This document shows positions 1 to 6,622 of a stretch of DNA of 9,250 bases, piece by piece. Positions within the stretch are counted from its first letter, which is position 1, and each line of letters starts with the position of its first letter. The notes below the pieces were generated by a model. That model was not told the DNA's origin. It made no database searches and worked only from the letters and a program-made list of their open reading frames with translations. The position numbers were made by a program, and so were the translations under genes. Source of the stretch: Candidatus Hydrogenedentota bacterium (GTDB lineage Bacteria; Hydrogenedentota; Hydrogenedentia; Hydrogenedentales; CAITNO01); NCBI GenBank assembly GCA_007118765.1, contig SKQZ01000113.1:1-9250 (forward strand), given 5' to 3'.

Positions 1-1684
1 CCAGACATGCGGGCGATTCGGTGAGGCGTCCCGACAGGCGCACTTCCTTTACATGCTCGTCAAGGGCGGACTTGATGGTATCGAGCAGCGCGGCGTAATC
101 CTTTGTCTTTTCGGCACGTTCCTTTTCGGCTTCCTCTTTTTCCGTTTCCGACGGCGCGCCCAAATCCACTTCGCCCTTGCCCACGGCCTTGATCGGTTTC
201 CCTTCATAGTCCGGCACATGCTGTGTCCAAACCTCATCCACAGGATCGCTGAGCAGCAACACCTCGTAATCCCGTTCGCGGAAGGCTTCGAGATGAGGCG
301 ATGCCTTCAACCGCGCCTGCGATTCGCCCGTGATATAGTAAATGGCTTCCTGGCCTTCGGGCATGCGTTCGATATAGGTCTTGAGCGACACAAGGTCGTC
401 GCCGCTTTTGGTACTCTGGAAACGGGCCAGTTCCAGCAGAGGATCGCGATTTTCGGGGTCTTGGAAAAGCCCCTCCTTGAATACGCGCCCGAACTCAGCC
501 CAGAATGTGGCGTATTTGTCGGGTTCTTGCTCAGCAAGTTCCTTGAGCGCTCCCAATACCTTGCTGGCGATACCCCGGCTCATGCGTTGCACCTGCCGGT
601 TGTCCTGCAACATTTCCCGCGAGATGTTCAGTGGCAGATCCTCAGAATCCACCACGCCCCGAACGAAACGCAGGTAGTCAGGCAGCAACTCCGTGCAATC
701 GTCCATAATGAACACCCGCTTGATATACAAGTGCAGCCCCTGTTTGCGCGCGTCGGCAGGCATCATCATGTCGAAAGGCGCCTTTTCAGGCACATACAGC
801 AACAATCGGTATTCGAGGGTGCCTTCCATCTTGGCCTGAATACGGAGCAGCGGATTGTTCCAGTCGTGAGAGATGTGTTTGTAAAACTCGTTGTATTCCT
901 CATCGGTGACTTCGTTCTTATCGCGCAGCCACAGCGCCTTCATGGAATTAAGCTGTTCCGTTGAGACAACCGTTTTTTCTTCGGCGTCCGGCAGCGGTTT
1001 GCCCGCTTCATCCCGCTCTACTTCAGTGCGTTCCACGTTCATCTGAATCGGGTAGGCCACGAAATCGCTGTAGCGCTTGACGATGGTGCGAATTTCGTAT
1101 TCCTGTGTGTAGTCTTTCAGGCCATCTTCCGGGTCCGGCTCCTTCAAGTGCAGTATTACCGTGGTGCCCGCTTCGTCTCGTTCCGCATCGCTGATGGTGT
1201 ATTGCCCGTCGCCTGCCGATTCCCAGCGGGTCGCCGTGGGTTCGCCCGCACGCCGCGTCACCAACGCGACCTTGTCCGCCACCATAAAACTGGCGTAAAA
1301 GCCGACACCGAATTGTCCAATCAGTTCAGGGACGTCTGCCTGCTCTTTTTGTGCACGCAGCATTTGCAGGAATTCCTGTGCGCCCGATTTGGCGATGGTG
1401 CCGATAAACGCTTTCACCTCATCCCGACTCATGCCGATGCCGTTGTCGGAGACGGTCAGCGTACGCTTCTCCTTGTCCGCCTCAATCCAGATTTCCAACG
1501 GACCCGTTGCGGCCAGATCAGGATTCTTGACGGCCTCAAAGCGGCGCTTGTCCAACGCGTCCGAACTGTTTGATATGAGTTCGCGCAGGAAAATGTCCTT
1601 GTTCGAGTATACCGAATGGATCATCAGGTTAAGGACTTGTTTTGCTTCTGTCTTGAATTCAAACGTTTCCGACGCTGTGGTCAT
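1..1684 (-). CDS. htpG: Molecular chaperone HtpG (bacterial Hsp90), 3' end cut by window edge
   Basis: HtpG is a cytoplasmic ATP-dependent dimeric chaperone that remodels client proteins late in folding. The minus-strand frame is open from the ATG at 1684-1682 to the left edge (561 codons). The N-terminal GHKL ATPase domain shows all expected motifs: LRELISNSSDA with the catalytic Glu35 and Asn39, DNGIGM with Asp80, GTIAKSG near 95-101 (lid) and GQFGVGFY near 123-130. The middle domain has DLPLNISREML with the conserved Arg356 that contacts ATP. The last readable stretch, VKEVRLSGRLTESPACL, aligns with the start of the C-terminal dimerisation domain. By comparison with E. coli HtpG (624 aa), roughly 90 residues lie outside the window. 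The start is secure: an in-frame TGA lies two codons upstream, and AAGGAGG (1696-1702) sits 11 bases before the ATG, slightly further than usual. No CIRCE element (TTAGCACTC-N9-GAGTGCTAA) is present upstream. The aminotransferase gene lies 117 bases upstream on the same strand with no clear terminator between them, so read-through is possible. Confidence 0.97.
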   Translation of the reverse strand, partial: MTTASETFEFKTEAKQVLNLMIHSVYSNKDIFLRELISNSSDALDKRRFEAVKNPDLAATGPLEIWIEADKEKRTLTVSDNGIGMSRDEVKAFIGTIAKSGAQEFLQMLRAQKEQADVPELIGQFGVGFYASFMVADKVALVTRRAGEPTATRWESAGDGQYTISDAERDEAGTTVILHLKEPDPEDGLKDYTQEYEIRTIVKRYSDFVAYPIQMNVERTEVERDEAGKPLPDAEEKTVVSTEQLNSMKALWLRDKNEVTDEEYNEFYKHISHDWNNPLLRIQAKMEGTLEYRLLLYVPEKAPFDMMMPADARKQGLHLYIKRVFIMDDCTELLPDYLRFVRGVVDSEDLPLNISREMLQDNRQVQRMSRGIASKVLGALKELAEQEPDKYATFWAEFGRVFKEGLFQDPENRDPLLELARFQSTKSGDDLVSLKTYIERMPEGQEAIYYITGESQARLKASPHLEAFRERDYEVLLLSDPVDEVWTQHVPDYEGKPIKAVGKGEVDLGAPSETEKEEAEKERAEKTKDYAALLDTIKSALDEHVKEVRLSGRLTESPACL

Positions 1685-1722
1685 GGTTCAGTATTCCTCC
1701 TTTTTTACGTCAGGTATTGTGA

Positions 1723-1739
1723 AGGCAAATTACTTGCCT
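1723..1739. promoter_or_regulatory. Inverted repeat AGGCAA-N5-TTGCCT upstream of htpG
   Basis: A perfect 6-bp inverted repeat (1723-1728 and 1734-1739) around a 5-base A/T-rich centre lies 39-55 bases upstream of the htpG start codon. Its position would suit an operator or a short leader hairpin. It does not match CIRCE, and no run of T follows it on the minus strand, so a terminator for the aminotransferase is unlikely. I saw no convincing -10/-35 pair beside it. A six-base palindrome can occur by chance. Confidence 0.3.
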
Positions 1740-1801
1740 CGTTGTCTCCACACATCCATTTCTACAACGCTGTCGCCTTCATGCCGGTTACATCCTGCGT
1801 T

Positions 1802-3103
1802 TCAACTTGCAAGGTATTGGTCTATGGCCTCGCGGAGCGTCTTAAAAATCCAGGCACGGCGGGCATCGTCTGTTTCCAGCAGGGTCATGCGGAAGCCCGA
1901 GTGGGCACATTGAAACCCTGTGAGTGGCACCACCACAATGCCGGTGGCGCCCATGAGATAATAAACAAACCGTTTGTCCGGGCTTACATGCGGCGCAAGT
2001 GTTTCAATGCGTCTGCGCACCTCCGGATTGCTTATGGGCAGCGTCTGGTGGTTGTTGAGGGCGCCGTCCTTGAACATGACGGTCAGATAAAACGCACCGC
2101 CCGGCTTATTCACAATTACGGCGTCGCAACCATCAAATGCCGCCACCGCTTCATTGGCGCGGTCATGAAACATTTTTGCGCGTCTGCAAAGGTGTTCCGC
2201 ATAGCGCGGGTCGCCACATACCCGGGGGACGGACATTTGCGGCAATGTGGTGGAGCACACCTCCAGCCGCTTTGCCGCCAGCAGACTGTCCACGTACGTG
2301 CTGAAATTCTTGTCTCGTTTGCGATTCAGCACTTCGATCCAGCCGCAACGCGCTCCCGGCCATGGATACTCCTTGCTGATGCCGCGCATGGCGATGGCAG
2401 GCACATCTTGTATCCATTGGCTCATGTGTAGCCGCGGATATCCCGGAAATGTAATGTGTGCGTAAATTTCGTCGGCCACCAGAAACAAATCGTGTTCCTG
2501 GGCGATGGCGACAATCTCATCAAGAATCTCACGGGGGTACACCGCCCCGGTGGGGTTGTCGGGACTCAGCAGCAGGATACCCGCAATGGAATCGTTATAC
2601 TTGACCTTGTTGCGGATGTCTTCTACATTGGGCATCCATCCGTTGTGCGGATCCAGATCATAGGTAACGTGGTTATAACCCGAATGTGCTGCTTCCGCGG
2701 AAGAATGGGTGCTGTAGGCAGGCGACGGCCCCAGCACGCGAGCCTCGCGTTTGAGGAAGCCGTATACCCGTGCCACGGCGTCCCCGATGCCGTTAAAAAA
2801 AATGATGTCGTCTGCGCCCACTGCAACTCCGTCAGGGCGCTGGTTAACCATGTCTGCGAGGAAAGCACGGGTATCGGGCACGCCCGCCGTGTCACAATAG
2901 CCGTATGACTGGGGTGTTTCCAATAACTCCCGCAAAATCTCGCGGATCCATGGCGCGAGCGTCTCGCCTTTCTCAATGGGATCGCCGATATTTTCCCAGG
3001 TAATGGTCTGGCCCAGCGCGGCAATTTCACGCGCCACGCCAACGATTTCACGAATCTCATATTTCAGATTCGCCGCGCCTTCATGTACGATATTGCGTCG
3101 CAT
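1802..3103 (-). CDS. PLP-dependent class I/II aminotransferase, variant active-site motif
   Basis: This is a predicted cytoplasmic fold-type I aminotransferase that moves an amino group between an amino acid and a 2-oxo acid through pyridoxal phosphate; the substrate cannot be read from sequence. The protein is 433 aa from the chosen start. Family landmarks in order are YGYCDTAGVPDTRAFLA near 67-83 (substrate-side region), NGIGDAV near 104-110 (phosphate-binding turn), SPDNPTG with Asn183, VADEIY with Asp211 and Tyr214, ISKEYPWPGARCGW with the Schiff-base Lys244 and Arg252, and SGFRMTL with Arg405, the usual carboxylate-binding arginine. The lysine motif differs from the common SKxYxxPGxRxG, and an insertion of about 35 residues lies before the final domain (around 340-380). 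This is a distinct subfamily rather than standard AspC or HisC. The frame extends upstream to 3220, but that extension (rich in basic residues plus FFF) resembles no aminotransferase N-terminus. The ATG at 3103 is preceded by AAGAAAGA, a modest ribosome site. I saw no clear promoter. Confidence 0.92.
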   Translation of the reverse strand: MRRNIVHEGAANLKYEIREIVGVAREIAALGQTITWENIGDPIEKGETLAPWIREILRELLETPQSYGYCDTAGVPDTRAFLADMVNQRPDGVAVGADDIIFFNGIGDAVARVYGFLKREARVLGPSPAYSTHSSAEAAHSGYNHVTYDLDPHNGWMPNVEDIRNKVKYNDSIAGILLLSPDNPTGAVYPREILDEIVAIAQEHDLFLVADEIYAHITFPGYPRLHMSQWIQDVPAIAMRGISKEYPWPGARCGWIEVLNRKRDKNFSTYVDSLLAAKRLEVCSTTLPQMSVPRVCGDPRYAEHLCRRAKMFHDRANEAVAAFDGCDAVIVNKPGGAFYLTVMFKDGALNNHQTLPISNPEVRRRIETLAPHVSPDKRFVYYLMGATGIVVVPLTGFQCAHSGFRMTLLETDDARRAWIFKTLREAIDQYLAS

Positions 3104-3179
3104 GATAATGTGTCTTTCTTGTAAGCGTTGTCTTGTCTTGAAAAAAAAATACTGGAGCAACCCGATAGTCCGCCCCCTC

Positions 3180-3224
3180 TCGACGTGTTGTAACGCGCCT
3201 TCAGCCGACGTCCTTTGCAAGGCA
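3180..3224 (+). repeat. Dispersed repeat, degenerate copy A
   Basis: These 45 bases match 9191-9235 at 35 of 45 positions without gaps. Shared blocks are TCGACGTGT, TAAC, TCAGCCG, and GCAA followed one base later by GCA. The other copy forms a long hairpin. Here only the apical part survives (CGTGT pairing with ACGCG through one G-T wobble, around a TGTA loop), and the left outer arm is not recognisable. Both copies are intergenic. This suggests a non-coding hairpin repeat family or the decayed remnant of a small mobile element. Two copies in one window do not define the family. Confidence 0.5.
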
Positions 3225-3259
3225 GGTAACCCGCCGCAATCTGCTCAAGCGTAAGAATA

Positions 3260-3281
3260 AACCCGCTGAAAGAACCGGGCT
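3260..3281 (-). terminator. Possible terminator downstream of the membrane-protein gene
   Basis: Read on the minus strand, AGCCCG pairs with CGGGTT (six pairs, one G-U) around a 10-base loop, followed by TATTCTTA. It lies about 165 bases after the stop codon of the membrane-protein gene and before the aminotransferase. The stem is short and the T tract imperfect, so this is a weak call. Confidence 0.35.
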
Positions 3282-3444
3282 GGACAGTTCTCAAGGTTAT
3301 GCTTTTCTGCCAGTGCGGCACAACGCACCGGGATGCTCACTTCCCCCAACATACTGCTATATGATAGGTCTTTTGCAGGCCGGAAAACAATTCAGCGAAA
3401 GAAAACGCTCGTCTTGGCATCCGCTTGGAATCTGTGAAAAAGCC

Positions 3445-4752
3445 TCAGTCGCAACGCCCTCTGTATGCGTCGGGAACACGAATCTCCGGATCTAAGGCCC
3501 GGGCCTTCTCAAACATCGCGTCGGCTTCGGTGCATTCGTCGCGCAACGCAAATACATAACCGAGAAGCAATTCTTTTCTTCCCATGGCAAATGCCGAATC
3601 CATCAGGTTCAATAGTGCTTCCGCTTCAGTCAGCAGACCCTCCTCAATCAAGACAAGAGCAGCGTCCGCCCGCCGGTCCGTAGTAAGAAGGGCTTCTATT
3701 GCTTCTTCAGCGGTGTTTGGCGCGCCTGGCCATTCCATATCTATAAGATAATGATGATTGTGTCCCACCAGAACATTTCCGTCAGATAACAAGAAACTGC
3801 CGTCCATGTACACGTCGGGATTCTGGGCAAGAAGCGTTCCTTCGCCATCGAAAGCAAGTACCTGCACATCATATTCGGTTGCGTCTGCTGTTTTCGCAGG
3901 GGCATGGTCTATGCTGGACAAGGGCAATACATTGTCGTTTTCAACGATGTGGGAGGTAATGGGCGTATACGTTGTGGAAGAGCCGCGCCGTTCCACGTGT
4001 TGAATCTCAACAAAATACTTTTCAGCGCCGGGATACCGTTCCCAGCGGATGGCATCGTCTATTGTTGCCGGCACCCGTCTTTCATCTGTCGGCGGCCACA
4101 CCATGGAAATATCTTCGTTAATCGTGATCGCAAAATGGATCTCGTCGGGTTCCGTGGTTACGGTCGCCTTATGCGCCGAACTCCGCGAAAACGGAAACCG
4201 GTGGTAATGATTGCCGACAATCTTTTCTTCATCACCGTGGTACAGTGAAAAACTGCCCGTTGCGGGTTTTTCCTCCCAGTTGCGCGTTTCCACCGCGTTG
4301 ATGGCCCAAGTGCCCGGCGGCAGGTTAATGGTGAAGATACCGTCTGTGTCAGTGACCAGGTTTCTTGCCTTGTATTCAGAATTGAGTATTACAGACAGCG
4401 TTACGCCCCGGGCGGGCAGGTCGTTGTGCGTAATTCGGCCCCTGAGCACGCCGTCTCCCGTGGGTGGCGCCGGTAACTCTTCACTGCGCAATGGCACGTC
4501 CCCGACATACAAGTACTGAAAAAAGTTATCTGAAGGAGACCAGTACGTATCCGACGTATGATGGTACACATACGGATCGTGATCTGGAATGGCAATGAGT
4601 GGGAAAACCTGCAAGTCAACGAAAAGCATGACAAGCAGCGTCGCGAGAAGCATAAAGCCTCTGGTGATATATCCGCCCCATGTCAGGATGCCTACCTGAT
4701 GTGCGTTGCCCTTTTCGGGCAGTAATGTTTCAAGTATTTCCCAAACCATCAT
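3445..4752 (-). CDS. Membrane-anchored exported protein of unknown function
   Basis: I do not recognise this 435-aa protein as a named family. Residues about 32-55 (from GFMLLATLLVMLF to FPLIAI) form one hydrophobic segment after a short N-terminus with Arg just before it, fitting a type II anchor or uncleaved signal with the rest outside the cytoplasm. Residues about 100-157 (VLRGRITHNDLPARGVTLSV, then DTDGIFTINLPPGTW) look like a carboxypeptidase-regulatory-like or transthyretin-like beta sandwich. Residues about 232-312 (AIRWERYPGAEKYFVEIQ, later YDVQVLAFDGEG) resemble a fibronectin type III-like sandwich. Residues about 345-423 are helical and TPR-like (TEAEALLNLMDSAFAMGRK, then EADAMFEKARALDPE). 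No catalytic motif is visible, so an envelope scaffold or binding role is only an inference. The start is ATG 4752 (or the adjacent ATG 4749), five or eight bases after AAGGAG. An upstream ATG at 4791 has no ribosome site. The gene is divergent from the CoA transferase. Confidence 0.8.
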   Translation of the reverse strand: MMVWEILETLLPEKGNAHQVGILTWGGYITRGFMLLATLLVMLFVDLQVFPLIAIPDHDPYVYHHTSDTYWSPSDNFFQYLYVGDVPLRSEELPAPPTGDGVLRGRITHNDLPARGVTLSVILNSEYKARNLVTDTDGIFTINLPPGTWAINAVETRNWEEKPATGSFSLYHGDEEKIVGNHYHRFPFSRSSAHKATVTTEPDEIHFAITINEDISMVWPPTDERRVPATIDDAIRWERYPGAEKYFVEIQHVERRGSSTTYTPITSHIVENDNVLPLSSIDHAPAKTADATEYDVQVLAFDGEGTLLAQNPDVYMDGSFLLSDGNVLVGHNHHYLIDMEWPGAPNTAEEAIEALLTTDRRADAALVLIEEGLLTEAEALLNLMDSAFAMGRKELLLGYVFALRDECTEADAMFEKARALDPEIRVPDAYRGRCD

Positions 4753-4851
4753 AGTCGCTCCTTCGCCTCGACGTGGTCGCCATCGCTGCAAATCACTTCA
4801 AGAGCATAGAAGACTCTCATGACACGATGCAAACAAGGCATATCAGAAATT

Positions 4852-4880
4852 TTGCGGCATAATGGCATTATGACTATACT
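4852..4880 (+). promoter_or_regulatory. Sigma70-like promoter of the CoA-transferase gene
   Basis: The -35 box is TTGCGG (4852-4857) and the -10 box is TATACT (4875-4880, five of six consensus bases), with an ideal 17-base spacer. It points at the CoA-transferase gene and gives a leader of about 50 bases. The -35 half is weak, which fits regulated expression; a palindrome fills most of the spacer. Confidence 0.6.
4858..4872. promoter_or_regulatory. Perfect palindrome CATAATG-G-CATTATG, candidate operator
   Basis: A 7-bp perfect inverted repeat around a single central base lies exactly between the -35 and -10 boxes of the CoA-transferase promoter. A dimeric regulator bound here would block or reshape the promoter, so it is a good operator candidate. 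I cannot assign it to a regulator family, and no transcription-factor gene is in the window. Confidence 0.45.
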
Positions 4881-4936
4881 ATGGTTGATGAGAGGGTAAA
4901 GTGTGCCTTAATCCATTACGACAGGAGATCACAATT

Positions 4937-6481
4937 ATGCCGGAAATTTTAACAGCGGACGAAGCCGTCCAACGCATTCCCGATGGCGCGACAGTGTTCG
5001 TGGTACCCATGCCCATTGAGGAAGTGTATGCAGCATTTCACCGCGTATACGAAGCCACCGGCTCCCCCAAGGACTTGACCGTGCTTTGGGCGGCAGGCAT
5101 TGGTCCGTTCAGTTCTGAACGCCGCGGCATGAACCACTTCGGGTATGCGGGCATGATCAAGCGGGTCATTCTGGGACACGTGGGCCTGAACCATGAAGTA
5201 GTGAAACTGGTGGCGACAAATCAAATAGAAGCATATAACCTGCCACAAGGCGTGATGGCGCAATGGTTTCGCGAAGTTGCCGCCGGGCGGCCCGGTCTTA
5301 TTACCCGCGTGGGGCTTGGCACCTTTGTTGACCCGCGCATTGAAGGCGGCAAATTGAATGACCGCACCCGGGAGTGTGAAGACTTGGTTGAGGTTATTGA
5401 GGTTGATGGCCGTGAAATGTTGCGCTACAAACCCATCAAGGGCGATGTGGGCGTGGTGCGCGGCACCACCGCCGATCCCAACGGAAACATTACCTTCGAA
5501 AACGAAGCCATCTGTATGGAAAACCTGGAGGCGGCCATGGCCGTCAAGAATTGCGGCGGCATGGTTATCGCTCAAGTGGAACGCCTAAGCGATGTACCCG
5601 CCCGGCCTATGAACGTCAAAATACCGGGCATACTTGTTGACATTATCGTGGTCGCCACATCACGCAAAACCCATCCGCACACCCTGTTTGTGGACCATGA
5701 TCCCAGTTACACCGGCGAAGAGCGCATTGACCTCAGCGGCGCATTGCAGCCCATGCCGCTGAATCAGGAAAAAGTCATTTGTCGCCGGGCGTTGCAGGAA
5801 ATCAAGAAAGGAAACCTTATTAACCTGGGCGTGGGTATTCCTGCCGGTGTTGCACAAGTGGCGCAGGAAGAGGGTATGCTGGAAGATATTACGCTCAGTA
5901 CCGAGGTGGGCATCATCGGTGGGCTGCCCCAGGGCGGCAAGAATTTCGGTCCGGCACAGAACCCCCAGGCGGTTATTTCACAAGCGGCCATGTTCGACTT
6001 TTACGACGGCGGCGGGTTGGATGCCGCCTGTCTCGGCATGGCGCAGGTGGACGCCGAAGGCAATGTGAACGTGAGCAAACTTGGCCCGAACGTCATCGGA
6101 TGCGGCGGGTTTGTCAATATCACCCAAAGCGCCAAAAAAGTGATGTTCTGCGGCGAGTTTTCGGCAGTGGGTGCGGACATTGCCGTGGAAAATGGCGCGC
6201 TCACCATCCGCAACGACGGCAAGGCGGTCAAATTCGTTGAAAAAGTGGATCAGATTACCTTCAGCGGTAAAGTGGCCCGACATGACGGGCATGACATCCT
6301 GTTTATCACGGAACGCTGTGTGTTCCGCCTTGTAAAGGACGGGCTGATGCTTACTGAAATCGCGCCCGGCGTGGATATGCAAAAAGACATCCTTGACAGA
6401 ATGCATTTCAAGCCGTTGGTGGCAGACAATGTACAGACCATGGATGCCGTGCTGTTTCAGGAAAAGCCCATGAGCACGTAG
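4937..6481 (+). CDS. Acyl-CoA:carboxylate CoA-transferase (propionate CoA-transferase / YdiF type)
   Basis: This is a predicted cytoplasmic family I CoA-transferase that moves CoA between an acyl-CoA and an acid such as acetate, propionate or an acetoacetate-like 3-keto acid. At 514 aa it has the fused alpha-beta form of the Pct/YdiF group, with two homologous halves. The N-terminal half (about 1-260) has the family signatures NQIEAYNLPQGVMAQWFREV, AAGRPG, GLGTFVDPRIEGGKLND and GTTADPNGNITFENEA. The C-terminal half has NLGVGIPAGVA (CoA/oxyanion loop, near 296-306) and STEVGIIGG with Glu323, in the position of the glutamate that carries the acyl-enzyme thioester. The N-terminus has VFVVPMPIEEV where relatives usually read VSGF followed by a glycine-rich stretch. 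The start at ATG 4937 is seven bases after AGGAGAT; an in-frame GTG at 4901 lacks a ribosome site. The gene ends in closely spaced stops (TAG TAA). It is a single-gene unit between its own promoter and the terminator at 6545-6583. The true acid substrates are not determined. Confidence 0.93.
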   Translation: MPEILTADEAVQRIPDGATVFVVPMPIEEVYAAFHRVYEATGSPKDLTVLWAAGIGPFSSERRGMNHFGYAGMIKRVILGHVGLNHEVVKLVATNQIEAYNLPQGVMAQWFREVAAGRPGLITRVGLGTFVDPRIEGGKLNDRTRECEDLVEVIEVDGREMLRYKPIKGDVGVVRGTTADPNGNITFENEAICMENLEAAMAVKNCGGMVIAQVERLSDVPARPMNVKIPGILVDIIVVATSRKTHPHTLFVDHDPSYTGEERIDLSGALQPMPLNQEKVICRRALQEIKKGNLINLGVGIPAGVAQVAQEEGMLEDITLSTEVGIIGGLPQGGKNFGPAQNPQAVISQAAMFDFYDGGGLDAACLGMAQVDAEGNVNVSKLGPNVIGCGGFVNITQSAKKVMFCGEFSAVGADIAVENGALTIRNDGKAVKFVEKVDQITFSGKVARHDGHDILFITERCVFRLVKDGLMLTEIAPGVDMQKDILDRMHFKPLVADNVQTMDAVLFQEKPMST

Positions 6482-6544
6482 TAAATAACCGTACGCAAAG
6501 ACTGCCATCCCCGTTGGCATGGCGGGCAGACGGTGGAAATAAAG

Positions 6545-6583
6545 AACCGGAGCCTTGATCGCGTGATGGTCAAGGCTCCGGTT
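6545..6583. terminator. Strong bidirectional terminator between convergent genes
   Basis: A perfect 14-bp stem (6545-6558 with 6570-6583) closes an 11-base loop. On the plus strand TATTATGTTT follows, and on the minus strand the flank is T-rich (TCTTTATTTCC). It lies 64 bases after the CoA-transferase stop and 40 bases beyond the corrinoid-protein stop on the opposite strand, so it can end both transcripts. Confidence 0.88.
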
Positions 6584-6622
6584 ATTATGTTTACAATGCC
6601 AGTTTTGTCTGGTGCAGAGCGC

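Larger units (their letters stand above)
3104..3444. other. Intergenic region of 341 bases without a supported gene
   Basis: This gap lies between the downstream end of the membrane-protein gene and the aminotransferase start, both on the minus strand. It contains a degenerate copy of the dispersed repeat (3180-3224), a terminator-like hairpin (3260-3281), and a run of nine A (3141-3149, T9 in the aminotransferase leader). The T9 run is not directly preceded by a good stem, so it is probably not a terminator. Short open frames on both strands here have no ribosome site and no recognisable protein features. From about 3285 to 3444 I see nothing specific. Confidence 0.6.

Noticed and set aside
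53..964. Plus-strand open frame of 303 codons
   Set aside because: It lies wholly antisense to htpG, whose frame carries unmistakable Hsp90 motifs. The opposite-frame product has no ribosome site or recognisable domain.
1616..2431. Plus-strand open frame of 271 codons
   Set aside because: It is antisense to the htpG start, the spacer and the aminotransferase; its composition (many Cys, His and Arg) is typical of a shadow frame.
3141..3149. A9/T9 run as a terminator for the upstream minus-strand gene
   Set aside because: No stable stem directly precedes the T run on the minus strand; the nearest pairing segments are tens of bases away.
3104..3220. N-terminal extension of the aminotransferase to an ATG at 3220
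   Set aside because: The added 39 residues do not resemble aminotransferases, overlap the repeat copy, and the internal ATG at 3103 gives the expected N-terminus.
4949..5575. Minus-strand open frame of 208 codons
   Set aside because: It is antisense to the CoA transferase, whose frame has the conserved motifs. There is no Shine-Dalgarno sequence or family signature.
5978..6520. Minus-strand open frame of 180 codons
   Set aside because: A shadow of the C-terminal half of the CoA transferase that also crosses the gene end; His-rich and without family features.
6500..6530. Hairpin just after the CoA-transferase stop (CTGCC with GGCAG)
   Set aside because: Several competing short stems are possible and no T tract follows; the perfect stem at 6545-6583 explains termination better.
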